A DNA stretch of 64,000 bases from NCBI GenBank assembly GCA_003952965.2, contig CM025856.1, forward strand, positions 10,351,323-10,415,322, given 5' to 3'. The stretch comes from Morella rubra. Lineage: Eukaryota > Streptophyta > Magnoliopsida > Fagales > Myricaceae. Numbering within the stretch: position 1 is the first letter of the stretch; every line of letters begins with the position of its first letter. Below the pieces are notes generated by a model. The model was given only the letters and a program-made list of their open reading frames with translations. It did not search any database and was not told where the DNA came from. This document shows positions 12,641-23,662 of the stretch, piece after piece. The translations under genes were made by a program, and so were the position numbers.

Positions 12641-15190
12641 CACTACGAAAAAATTGACTTTTAGTGACAAAACATTTTTTCACTAAAAGTTAAAATTTTG
12701 TCACTAATACTATTAGTGACAAAATTTTTTCGTCATTAGGTTTGTCATCATATGAGTGTCACAAAATGTATTTGGTGATGAAACCCGAATTTCGTCATGA
12801 AAATTTCTTAGTGACTAAAAATTTTTGTCATTAAATATAATGCTGGATCGGCATTTGTACCAATCGGTCGGTGAAACTGAAGTAATCGATCGGTTGGATC
12901 CACGATTGGTTGGACTTTGTTTTGAAATGATCGATCAGCAAATAAGTCTGATCGATTGCCAATTTTAGGATGACCGAACGGTAAGTAATGGCGATCGATC
13001 AAATACATATTGCTGATCGATCGATACATATAACCGACCGAACTCTATGAAGAAAACGATCGATCATTTTAGTACCACCGATTGGATGTGTTTGTCTAAG
13101 CGATCGATCACTTGAGTTAGAGATCGATCGTTATATTATAACCGATCAGTCGGTTATTTTGGCGACAGAACGATGATTTCCAAAGTGATCGATCGGTGTC
13201 AGCTAACTTTGCAATTTCTGTTAATTTTGCCAACCAAAGTGTATTTTGGTCAATTTATGTATCTAAATGTCGAGAAAAAAATAAAATAAAAAACTCATAA
13301 ACTGTAATCAAAGTCACTACGTATCCAAAAATAAACAGATATGTCCCAAATACGTAAATAAAAACCCAAATCCAAATAAACATATATGTCTCAAATACGT
13401 AAATAAAAACACAAATCCAAATAAATGTCCCAAATAGATAGTAAAAATAATAAATGTCCATCACTGTCTAACAACATCATAGAAAGTCACCACACCAACA
13501 AGAATATCCCCGGGAATCTTCTGTGGATCTCCCTCTATCTTGAAATCATTGAGGGTCTTCTTGACATCTTCTATTTGTCCATGACGTTCTTCATATATGC
13601 CATGACTGCATTGTTGCGCATCATTGTAACAGTGCACTCCCCATCAAAGTCCCTCCAGAGCTTCTCATAGTCTTCCTGTAGCCACTTAATCTCCCGCTCC
13701 AAATTCTCCACTTGGTCCTCGAGAGGCCAGACAATCGCATTGACACGGCTGTCCAGGTCCCCAAAGAGCTGGGCCACCAAAGGAGGAGGCACTACAAGCA
13801 CTCTTGTCTTGAGAGGTACCTATGATCAAGATGGTCCAACGTCGGACGATGGCCGTGCTGTCGTATTTGTAGCCACTGCTACTCTATGAGCAAACCGTCG
13901 AGTCAAAACCATCTCCTACGCCTTGATCCTGGAAAAGGTGGCCTTGTTCAATGCACTCATGACCTTCTTACAACTCTCCCGGTCACCGATCATAACACCC
14001 CGATCAATGGGAAATTGAGTCAAAAGCACGCCGTATGGGAGGCTATGTTCCTTAAGTCCCCAGGCCTTATCCAGTATCATCTCAAACATGTAAAGTGGGA
14101 GATCTCTCCGCTGCTGACCTAGATAGAGCATTCACTAAGCTCTAGTGAACAGGCAATTCGTGGAATGAGTTTTGTCGTCAACATTCAGCCTCTAGATGTT
14201 GTGCACGAACCAACAAAATAATAAGAAATCACTTTGCTTAATTATGCTGCCAACAATTACAAATGTCTTCCCCGTCATCAGTGTCCACAGGTCCTGATCT
14301 GATGTCCTTTCCTCATCCATCAGGGGTACTGTCGAGAAACATGGGGTCTTGAGCCTAGGACAGTGCAAGAAATCGACAAGAAATCGGTAAACGTTGGTGT
14401 CGACAAAGAAATCTTTCATCCATGCGAGCTAATGCAAGAAACCCTGGTACTCAAAGAGTTGGAAGATGTTGTGGTCCTCGTACAACAAGTCATCAAAATC
14501 AGAGAGCGTCACTGGACGCTCTCTGAACACTAGCCGCAGCTTTAAGTACTGCATCTGCCTCTCCACCGTCATCAATAGATCAGAGGCCTCCTACTCTTGG
14601 GACGATGATCCTGCCCATGTCCACGAAGTGCGCGCACGCTTAGCTCCTAATATTTTAGGTATGCTGCAACAATTGTATATAAATATGTATTAAAAAATAA
14701 TCACAACAACATGGAAACATACTGATTGCCATTTCCAGCTATCGACCACTAAATATAATGATAGATCGCCTAAATAACCGATCAATCGCCCAATCAAAAC
14801 TATGCGTTTGGAAATATACTGATCGATCAGTAACAAAATGGAAATCGATCGCAATATAACAATAGATTGGTCAAGTAGACCGATCGATCACAACATATAA
14901 AATGATTCATTTTATTGCGCAGACGATTGGCCGTCTATGCAACAAAACACATAATATTACCTAAGCGATCGATTGCTACTCAAAGGATCGATCACAAATT
15001 AGTGAAAATGCTATGTTTCAAGTTATACTTACTGATGGATCGCTTTGGTATAAGCAATTGATCGATCACAATAGTTAAAATGCACAATATCAGACTCGAT
15101 TGGTCTCACATATCGATCGTCTACAAATGCACAATCGATCAGGGACTGAATTGGTCTCTGCCGATCGTCTACAAATTTTTTGGGACCGAT
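12641..15190. mobile_element. CACTA-like element fragment with sub-terminal GATCGATC arrays
   Basis: The left end at 12641 begins CACTACGAAAAAATTGAC and continues with repeated 'ttagtgacaaaa' and 'ttttgtcacta' motifs. Clusters of GATCGATC-type octamers lie at about 12840-13200 and again at about 14740-15170, on both sides of a decayed ORF region. Paired sub-terminal arrays are a CACTA hallmark because they bind transposase, but here the motif identity is only what I see. No right terminus is visible before the plus-strand LTR begins near 15200, so the element is probably truncated there. Confidence 0.55.
13571..14420 (-). pseudogene. Decayed plant transposon-type protein remnant
   Basis: Three minus-strand open segments follow one another in several frames: 14192-14419 (with LWTLMTGKTFVIVGSI), 13916-14131 (LPYGVLLTQFPIDRGVMIGD) and 13571-13801 (a charged coiled-coil tail, WLQEDYEKLWRDFDGE). 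The order and flavour resemble the 'putative plant transposon protein' domain widespread in plant genomes. Stops and frameshifts separate the pieces. It is sandwiched between the GATCGATC arrays, so it probably belongs to that element. Confidence 0.45.
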
Positions 15191-15199
15191 TTTTTTCTT

Positions 15200-16165
15200 T
15201 TTCAAACACACTCTTGCTACTCTTAATTTTATTTTTCCAGCAGCACTTTCACTCTCCCTCCTCTCTCTTTTATTTTTCTCTCTCTATTTACCTCTCATTC
15301 TCTCCCTTTTTGCCGCACCTTTTCTTCTCTCTTTTCTCTCCTTTTTCTCTCACCTTTACCCGAACAAACCTTAGTTTCTCTCACTCTTTATTTTATTTTT
15401 CAGCCTCACCTCTCCTCTATATATTCTCTCTCTCTCTCTCTCTCTTTTCTCTTTCCCCAATGTTTTCTCTTTGCAAAAACCCTACTTTTTCTCTCTAGCT
15501 CTTCTTTAATTTATGCTTTATTCTTTTCTCTCTTCTCCCTCAATTTTTTCTCTTAGCCGCCCATCACTACTCTGTCTTCTCCTATGTTTTCTCTTTGGCA
15601 GTATCTCTACTCTCTCTCTCTCTCTCTTCATTATATTCAGTTTCTAGATTAGTTTCTTTTATGCTTTATTATTTCAATGATAGTATTTCAATTCGTAGGA
15701 TTTAGATTTAAGTTTCATGCTCTTTAATTTTCTATAATTTCTATTTCAATTTTGGATTATGTTCTTGTTGTTTTCTTTTGTCATTTAACTTGAATCTTGG
15801 GTTGTAATAAGACGATATTATTTAATCCAAGAATCTTGTTCTTTTTTTATTCCTTGTCATTTAATTTTCGTCATTTACTTATTGTTATTTATTTTCTGTC
15901 ATTTAATTTCCGTTATTTACTTTCCGTAATTTATTTTTAATGCATGTTATATTCTTAGTTTATGATTTTTTTTTAATTTCGTTATGAACTCTAAAAAATC
16001 CGAAAATATGAATCCGAACTGTGTTTAGTAAGCACTTTTTATTTTTTCCTTTTTTTTTACGCAAGTTTGAAATTAATCTATTTTTTTCTAAAGAGAGAAT
16101 TTGGCCTTTTGGGCTAATTGTTACACGATAGAAATCATATACTTGGGATAGCCTTTGCACTAATC
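15200..16165 (+). mobile_element. Athila-like 5' LTR, plus orientation
   Basis: A long pyrimidine-rich tract (15240-15630, including a (TC)n microsatellite near 15420-15450 and 15610-15630) is followed by AT-rich sequence shared with 6530-6965 and 11822-12640. About 20 bases after its end there is a primer binding site and then gag, which fixes it as a 5' LTR. Both edges are approximate. The left edge abuts the GATCGATC region. Confidence 0.7.
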
Positions 16166-16187
16166 ATTTTAGAGTGAGTCAAGTTTT

Positions 16188-16205
16188 TGGCGCCATTGCC
16201 GGGGA
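16188..16205 (+). promoter_or_regulatory. Primer binding site, tRNA-Asp type
   Basis: The 18-mer tggcgccattgccgggga matches the tRNA-Asp-complementary primer binding site used by Athila-type elements (TGGCGCCGTTGCCGGGGA), with one mismatch. It is preceded by the LTR and followed by a gag-like frame, in the order expected for a reverse-transcription start site. Confidence 0.75.
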
Positions 16206-16526
16206 TTGTTAGACTTAGTTTCAAACTTGTGATTTTCTTTTATTTTAATTTTTCTCATAATCTAAAAAAAAAATCTTTTACCTTTGAGTTACTTTATCTC
16301 TGTTGCATATTTATTTGTTTTCTACTGTATTGGTGAGCTTCTGCTATTTGGACTAATGTCTATTGCCTTGGGTCAAAGACATTTTAAACAGATTATATAG
16401 AATTACACCTAGCACTAGTAATGATATTCACAGCACATAAGCAGATAGTTCTTCTGTCTCTTTTGCAAGTGAGGATACTGAAATTGATTTTGCAATCCTT
16501 TTGTGGAAGAGAATTTTGAAGAAGCT

Positions 16527-17450
16527 ATGGCTGCACCTGCACCATGTACTCTTAAAGATTTTTTGCAGCCCAAACAAACCACTACACGATCATCCATTGT
16601 TTTACCTAATGATGCACCTAATTTTACAATTAAGCGTGGGATGATGTCAGGGATACCTCAGTTCCACAGGATGGATTCTTAGAGTCCTTACCAGCACCAA
16701 ACAGACTTTGAGTTGGCTTGCACTACTTTTATTACTAGAGCTGGTACCGATGAGTTTATTAGACTTCGTTTATTTCCTTTCTCTTTAAAGGATAAAGCAA
16801 ATATTTGGTTTAATTCTTTGAAGCCTAATTGTATCTCTAGTTGGTCTGATATGCAACATGAGTTCTTACGTAAATTTTTTCCTTTTCAGAGGACTCAATT
16901 TTTGCAAGAGCAAATAAGTCAATTTATGCATAGAGGTGATGAGACCTTCCATGTTTGTTGGGAAAGGTTTAAGGATTTGATGAACATTTGTCCACGTCAT
17001 GGATTTGAGTCTCGGAGGCTAGTGAATTATTTCTACACTAATCTTACATTTTTTGATTACCTTGCTGAAAGTTCCCAACAATAGAATACACGATCTGATC
17101 GGGCACCATTGGCAGTACAACTTCTTAGAGCAATTGGTGGTAGGGGTAAATATGAAATCAAAGAGGATAATGATATCTAAGCTCGTATTGCTGCTTTGAC
17201 TAGGAGGCTAGAGGATATGAAATTAGAGAAGGTGAGGGCAGTGAAAGCAGTAGAGGTGTGTTCTCTATGCCCCAATTTGAGCCACAAGACTCAAATTGTT
17301 CGAATATGCCAATTTTCCAGGAGAGTGGGTCTGATCAGATGCAATCAGTGAATTGGGTTAACAAAGCACCGAATCAGCCTTTCTCTAACACTTATAATTT
17401 GGGGTGGAGGAGTCATCCGAATTTTTAATGGAGGAATGATCAGTCTGGTC
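16527..17450 (+). pseudogene. Athila-like gag remnant
   Basis: From the ATG at 16527 the frame reads a typical plant Retrotrans_gag region: GMMSGIPQFHRMDS, then a TAG near 16680. It then runs open from about 16713 to 17084 with RLRLFPFSLKDKANIWFNSL, LRKFFPFQRTQFLQEQI and CWERFKDLMNICPRHGF. After a stop at 17082-17084 further homologous pieces follow in shifted frames, including NLGWRSHPNF followed by a stop near 17428. Gag would form the capsid-like particle. This copy has several stops and is dead. No pol in the same orientation follows. Confidence 0.8.
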
Positions 17451-18429
17451 AATCTTCTACGCATTAGAGGAGGTGAATGACATTTTTGCATCTCACTCTA
17501 GCACACTTCACTGAGATAATTTGGTCAGTTCAATTTTGAGCACATACTTGGGATTGCTTTTGGCATTTAGGTAAGTGAGATTTTGAGAAGTAGCTAAATG
17601 GTAGAGCTGCTGAAACACTATCGAAAAAAAAGAAGAAAAAAAAGTTGAAAATCGAAAAAAAAAAAGATGATGGAAAGAAACAGAAAAAAGTGGAAAGTTG
17701 TGCAGATAATTATGATGTCATGCTTGAGTCAATGAACTCGAGTGTTGGGGTGGAAACAGTTACTTAAGCATTGGGAGCTGAAGAATAGTTTTTAATTAAC
17801 AATGCTAAGTGTGAAAGCTATCATTCCCATGGGTTTTGAAGCATGCTAGGGTCCTTTATTGGACACTAATCCTAAGGCTTGTCACTCTTATGATGCCATT
17901 CATTCTTTTGCCTTGAGTGTTTCCTAACACACACAGAGAGAACTGATCTCTTTATCTCTGTGAAATGCTTGCCTACATGTTGAGAACTATTTGAAAATAT
18001 AAGTGTGTTCGAAACTATGTTTCCTGTCTTCATAATAAGTTGTGGCGTTTGAGTTTGAATGGTAGTTGATGTTAGTTGAGCTTTTGTTCTTGGGATGTTA
18101 GTTGCCTACATGTTAGTCTAGCTCATTGTCTTTCACTTTCTTTGCTAAGAGACTTGCAAAAAGTTAATCCTGAATAAAAGATAAGTCACTTATAAACTCA
18201 AAATCTCACTAAATCAAACCCTAATCACTGTTTTGAAACTAATACATCAAGTATTAATTGTATCTCTAAATCACCATGTAATCAATACATTGATTCACTA
18301 ATTATCCACTAGGATTTCACACCTCGAGCTCTCTTAGTTTAGCCTTGCTTCCTTGTGCTTCCTAGTGCTTCCTAGCCTTGCTAAGTGTCATCATCTTAGG
18401 CTGCCAAAATTTCCTAGCTAAGAGACTAA
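17451..18429. other. Retroelement-derived non-coding sequence
   Basis: I see no gene. Purine-rich A/G runs near 17620-17700 followed by 'gttggggtggaaacagt' resemble the spacer downstream of gag in decayed retroelements. Nothing else is recognised. Confidence 0.4.
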
Positions 18430-18627
18430 GGGTCTATTTGTTTGTAAAATGTTGGGGAGGTTAAAATTTTAGGGTATTGGATTTGGTGAAAAAGTGAAGA
18501 GAGAGATGATTTTTAATATTTATTATAGTGAAAAGTAATGATTTGATGGGGAGAGAGAGATTATATTGTAATTTTTTATTGTGTTAAAATTTTAGGAAGT
18601 ATAAAATTTTTGTTTGCAAACGGACCC
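18430..18627. mobile_element. Harbinger/Tourist-like MITE, 198 bp, TAA target duplication
   Basis: It begins GGGTCTATTTGTTTG and ends in the inverted counterpart ...CAAACGGACCC. It is flanked on both sides by TAA (18427-18429 and 18628-18630). TAA duplication with GGG-starting inverted repeats is typical of the PIF/Harbinger superfamily. It is non-coding and AT-rich inside. Confidence 0.7.
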
Positions 18628-18630
18628 TAA

Positions 18631-20463
18631 GTTTCCAAGACTTAGTTACTAAGTTTCGTCAATTATTGAAGGATGTTCATAAATCGTCCTACTAGCTTCC
18701 AAAAAATAGAATGTCTCCAAAATTGAAATGTACCTTAATGGATAAACAACCGGCCTACTAGTTGACTAAAAATCACGTCTTATGATTTTTGATGAAAACA
18801 TGTCCTATTAGCTTCCAAAATTAAATTGACTAAAAATGTACATCTTAACATCCTGAATAAAATATAGGTCACTTATGAACTTCAAGTCTCACTAAATCAG
18901 ATCCTAATCAAAGTTTTGAAACTAATACATCAATACTAATTTTATCTCTAAATGACCACGTAATCAATACATTAATTATATCCTAATGCACGACTAAACC
19001 AAAACTTGCTTTTCATCAAGAATATGCATTCATGTTAAATAAAAGCTCAGGGTATGACAGTAATATCAAAATAGATTCTGAAGAGATTATAATCTGTTCT
19101 AAACAGGGCATATAATACATACATCAATCAGTCCACATGAGTCTAAAACATTAATCACTTCACATATTCTGAAATATGTTAATTTCTTGTAAATAATCGA
19201 AATTTGCAAATGAATTTATGAATTTTTAACCAACTTTACAGAATATGTTGCACTGATATTGAAATAGTTCGAGTGATTATATCAACAAAACAACTAATCT
19301 ATTCACAAAATTCAACTAAAAAATCTGTCAAAATATTATCTCAACAGCATATTATTTTGAAAACAAAGAATCAATATAGAACAAACATATTGAATTTACA
19401 ACAAAACTTTTCAACATCACAATACTCCTTTGATTAACACTTCTCACCGAAAGGGCACAAGAGAATCTCTCTCTTCTAACCAAAGTAGTAGAGTGGTTTT
19501 TTCAGAAGTAAGACTCTCTCAATGGAGTGGATACTTCAATAAAAATCTATCTCTTTGATCTCACACAATAGCAAGGAAGTGAAAGTGAAGGCTGATGTGT
19601 GAATGAGATAAAAAAGCAAAAATTTTAAGTTTTGACCTCTCTCAAGCTTAACAAATGATCAATGGTCATTCAGATGTAATTTTTGAGCTTTACAATGGTC
19701 CTTATATAGGCCTTTAATAAAAAATAGTCATTTTCTAGTTGTTTGGGACAAATCTGTCAAAAATCTAGTCGTTTCAACCGATTCTTAAGGCGGTCGACCT
19801 CTATAGGTATCAATTGTTCCAACGGTCATAAATGTAGGTGATTGACACTTTTGCTACTCTAAACCAGTCGACTGCTTCACCAAGGGGTTGATGTTGGGTC
19901 GACTTGTTCACAAACCTGATCAATCAGGTGATCAGATGGCTCGTCTTGGGTCGACTGCTTCACTGAGGGTTTATGCTCGGTTTGAAAAATATGCGGTCTG
20001 AAATTCAAATCTTTGCTAGAAATGAGACCTTAGAGTTACAAAATTTACCCTAGAGTCTTGAGTTTTCACTCCTAAGTTGCTTCCAATGATTTGATCGTTG
20101 TTTGTTTGTTCCATGCTCATTTTGATCTTGTTGAATATCCAATTCCATTTCCTTTATTGTTATCATCAAAATATTGATTATGACTAAAGCCAACAATCTT
20201 TGCCTTTTTATGATGAAAATAAATGAATTGGTCCTTCCTTTGATGTATTTATCTCCCCCTATATTTTGGAATTTAATGTGGATTTTTGATTCGCAATCTC
20301 AATAAAAACCATATTAGTACAAATAATTGCACGTGAATGAACTCATTGAAATCTGAAAAAGGCTTGCTTCATTTATATCATAAAGGAATGACAATACACG
20401 GGAAAAGGGTTGCAGAGATATACAAAAAAGTACCAATAATCTCACCCGTGAGGCCCTAACTTA
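18631..20463. other. Non-genic, probably retroelement-derived sequence
   Basis: No coding region is visible. Repeated phrases of the type 'gtcgactgcttcac' (19860-19970) and 'tctccccct' (about 20250) resemble Copia-type LTR or flanking sequence, but I cannot define element ends. Confidence 0.35.
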
Positions 20464-20622
20464 AAGATTAGTAGCATTGAAATCCATTTAGTGACGCTCT
20501 TTCACTAACAAACTTTGGGACAAAAATATTTTGTCACTAAAAGATTTAGTGACGAAATTTTGACTTTTAGTGACAAAAAATTTTGGCACTAAAAGTCAAT
20601 TTTTTTTTTCTTTTTTATAGTG
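20464..20622. mobile_element. CACTA-like terminus (right end)
   Basis: Alternating 'ttagtgacgaaa' and 'tttgtcactaaa' sub-terminal repeats end in 'tatagtg' at 20622, the inverse of a CACTA start. The motifs match those at the left end at 12641, so they belong to one family. The 3-bp flanks (gga before 12641, atg after 20622) do not agree, so I do not join them into a single element. Confidence 0.55.
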
Positions 20623-20625
20623 ATG

Positions 20626-20764
20626 GGTCTCACATTAAATTAGGGTGTGAATATTTAACTAAGGAGAATGAAGGTAGGATTTCAAATACATAGAATATAG
20701 AGAGACAATTGAAAGATTTAAATGTGCTGCCCATGAGACCCAATGGGCATAGGCGATGGAAAAC
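20626..20764. repeat. Direct repeat copy 1 (~140 bp) flanking the nested MITE/LTR
   Basis: The block from 'gtctcacattaaattagg' to 'gggcataggcgat' is repeated at 22055-22197 with about ten differences. The two copies bracket the MITE-like element and its LTR insertion. Confidence 0.75.
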
Positions 20765-20876
20765 AAAAATCTAAGTACAATAAATTTATTTTAGAGATTA
20801 GAGTTCCATTATTTTCGAAACTTTCTAGTTGAATTATAAAATCCACAAAAATCAAATTACACTACCGGGATGTTCG

Positions 20877-22039
20877 TTTTGTAAAAATTTTTTGGATTTT
20901 GATAGAATTGTGAATATTTATGTAGATTGGAGTTTTATAGGTTTTTATGTAAAAGTTGGTGAAAAGTTTTAAAGATATTTAATTTTTGTTGGAGTTTGTA
21001 AAAAGTTGTAGAGAGAGATAAATTGATGTAATTGTTTAATAAAGAATGATGGAGATCAAGGCACCGTTTCAAAGGATCTCGTTCAAGTACCAATTGGGCC
21101 GATTACGAGAGCACGGGCAAAGAAGTTCAAGGATGTACTCAACGGACTTATTCAAGAGTTATGGGCTCAAGCGAATTCATGGAAGCCCATTGAACATGAT
21201 CCACGTGGGCCACAAAGAATGGTCACCTTGATTCAAGTTTTAGAAGAATCCGATCAAGGCTAAGCTTCAAGTTGGAAAGAAATATTTTTGGGGCTCTTCT
21301 AGAAGGATCTCTATTCTAGGCGCCCAAATCATTCCTTTTTTATGGCTTGCTCTTCTTTTGGACGTCCAGCAACTTTTTCCATATTTAGTTCTTTATTTTA
21401 GGTGTCCACGCTTTTGTTAGGCAAGCAAGGCATTATTTCCTTAATTGCTTTGTGTGTTTTTAGGCGTGTAGGAATTATTTCCTTATCTTATTTCGGGTTT
21501 AATTAGGTTTCCATGTTAGGGTTATTTTCCTTATAATGTTTAGCCCTTTAAATAGGAGCTTTTGCTTTGTAATTCGGAGACATTGATTATTCAAAATTGT
21601 GAGGATTTATTCTCTTTGGTTCTTTGAAGAACTACTCAAACTTATCGGGGTTTCCCGTGGCGTTCGACTTGACTTATCAAACGGAATTTCCATCACCGTT
21701 TGTGGCGTCTTCCTTATACCGAGGTTCTTGTTTTCATAAACAACGGGTCGAGGTCTTCCATTCGAATCAGTCCTAGAACGATCTTGGGTTCCCTTTCGTT
21801 GTTGGGTCTCGTTATTCTTGGCGAGGTTCACATCAAAGAAGTATTGGAGTTAGGTGAAAAAGTGTAGAATATTTGTTAATTTTTTTTTTTAAACGTATTG
21901 GAGTTTGTGTAAAAAGTTATTGAAGATTGTGTAAAAAGTATTGGTGTTTGTGTATGAATTATTGAGATTTTAGACGTTCGTTTTATACATTTATTGAATC
22001 CTATTGTATTCTAAAATATTTTTGCAAACAAACATGCCC
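20877..22039. mobile_element. MITE-like element interrupted by a solo LTR
   Basis: The ends are imperfect inverted repeats: GGGATGTTCGTTTTG at 20877 against the complement of ...CAAACAAACATGCCC at 22039. Both flanks of the internal LTR carry the same kind of AT-rich text, with 'ggagtttgt(gt)aaaaagtt' phrases. Removing 21047-21835 plus one target copy leaves an element of about 370 bp. Confidence 0.55.
21047..21835 (+). mobile_element. Complete solo LTR, TGATG...CATCA, with AAGAA target duplication
   Basis: This 789-bp LTR starts TGATGGAGATC and ends GGTTCACATCA. It is flanked by the 5-bp duplication AAGAA (21042-21046 and 21836-21840). A reading frame open from the second base of the LTR encodes a Pol-like C-terminal tail with GPITRARAKKFK and LIQVLEES and stops near 21261, so pol evidently overlaps the LTR. 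A TATA-like 'ctttaaatagg' lies near 21545. Internal sequence is absent, so it is a solo LTR made by LTR-LTR recombination. This copy defines the family seen at 1-1214, 27566-28502 and 56159-57683. Confidence 0.9.
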
Positions 22040-22054
22040 TATATTTACTTTATA

Positions 22055-22197
22055 GGTCTCACATTAAATTAGGGTGTGAATATTTAAGTGAGGAGAAATG
22101 AAGGGTAGGATTTCAAATACATAGAGAATAGAGAGGGAAAATTGAAAGATTTAAATGTGCCACCCATGAGATCCAATGGGCATAGGTGATAGAAACA
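22055..22197. repeat. Direct repeat copy 2 (~140 bp)
   Basis: It matches 20626-20764, including 'ttcaaatacatag' and 'gaaagatttaaatgtg'. It carries no coding content. Confidence 0.75.
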
Positions 22198-23265
22198 AGG
22201 TTTGGGGCCATTAAGTCTATTGTCTACTCCACTTTCTTCTCCATTGTCGAGCATTCCTCTTCTATTTTTCATTCTTCATGTGTACAATAGCTTAGAGAGA
22301 AAGAGATAGAGACATAAAGACAAAGACAGAGAGAGATAGAGATAGAGAGAGTCAAGAGCGTGTAAGGGAGGAGACAAAGAAGAATAACTCGTGGATTCAG
22401 TAAGTTTTGAGTTAACAACTTAGAATCCTTATTTTTTGTGCTGCACGTAATGATCTAGAGTTGGGCTTGTGCACAGGGTCAAGGAGAAGCAAAGAACACC
22501 AGAAAAATCAGAAGAAACAAAGGTAAAATAGGTATAGGTTGTAAAACTAATTGAGGGAGGGATTCTTGGTGGAGAATTGGTTGTTTTGGATGTGTTGGTA
22601 CATTAAAAAAGTTGAGAAACTCGTTTGGATTAGATATAACTCGTTGCATGTATGATCTAGTGTACAAAATTTCAAGAAATCAAATTGAAACCCACTATTT
22701 TGCCAAAAAAAACAAATTTACAGAATAGTCTCCATTAGGGACCATGTTTGTGCTGATTCTTGTATTGTTTGGAAGCCAAATCAATTTTATCTGAAGCCCT
22801 TTCAAAACCAAGGATTTTGACACAAATTTCAAGTGATTCGGATACATATTGAGTGAGTTATGAATTTTTACAGACATCAAGCTGTCACGCATGCTTATAC
22901 GTCCCTGATTCTTTGCTTGCTTTGAATATCTTTTAAGGGGTTATTTTAAATCTGATTTTAATTGGGTAAGTCTTGAACTTTAATTTATGAAAGGGAAATA
23001 TTTTATGAAAAATTTTGTGTTAATTGGGTGTGTACAAAAGAAGTTATGAATTTTTGAAAATGAGAGGTTGATGTGGAGATGCAGTGGTATGCTCCAAATT
23101 TTTCGAACTTTGTAAAATTTGGGAAAATTGTCATTTTATTCCTTAGATTTCAATTTTCAAAACTTTGGTTCTTCAATTTCATATTTTTGACAAAAGAACC
23201 CTTCTATCAAGATTCCGTCTATCTGTTTAACTGCAACCCTTCCCACGCCAGCAAGATGTACCCTA

Positions 23266-23323
23266 AGCATTATTATTACTCCATGTCATTCCTTAGCATT
23301 ATTATTACTCCATGTCATTCCTT
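23266..23323. repeat. Two-copy tandem repeat, 29-bp period
   Basis: The unit 'agcattattattactccatg' plus 'tcattcctt' occurs twice without a mismatch. Confidence 0.85.
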
Positions 23324-23596
23324 GATTTAAAAAGAAAAGCTGAAAGAAAAGAAGCGTAACAGAAGCCCACCCAGTCTATATAACACCACCATTTTTGCAA
23401 ATACATATCTTTTCACCTCCATTTTTGGCTGAAGCGGGGTTCCTTTCTTCTTTGCAAGTCTTTTCCGCAGGTTAAATTACATATCCTTGCATTACTCACA
23501 GTGGCTGCAGCTTCATTTTGATCTCCTCGTGAACCCCACCCTATCATTCTTGTCGAAGCGAGCGTCCCACATCAGCTAGATGAAGCTGATCTAGAG

Positions 23597-23662
23597 TCCA
23601 GTTACTATGCGAAGCAAATGGGTGTCGAGTGCTGTAAAGCGATGGCCAAGATTAAGAGGCGA
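23597..23662 (+). repeat. Inverted repeat partner of 25991-26048
   Basis: Sequence with 'actatgcgaagcaaatgggt' and 'aagcgatggc' appears in reverse complement at 25991-26048, right next to the glucanase relic. Both could be fragments of one duplicated exon or repeat. The family is not recognised. Confidence 0.65.

Noticed and set aside
15100..15498. 132-residue Phe/Ser/Leu-rich ORF on the plus strand
   Set aside because: It is low-complexity translation of the pyrimidine-rich part of the Athila-like LTR.
12641..20622. One 8-kb CACTA element from 12641 to 20622
   Set aside because: The end motifs match, but the 3-bp flanks do not (gga and atg), and the span holds an LTR, a primer site and gag in an order that does not suit a single clean insertion.
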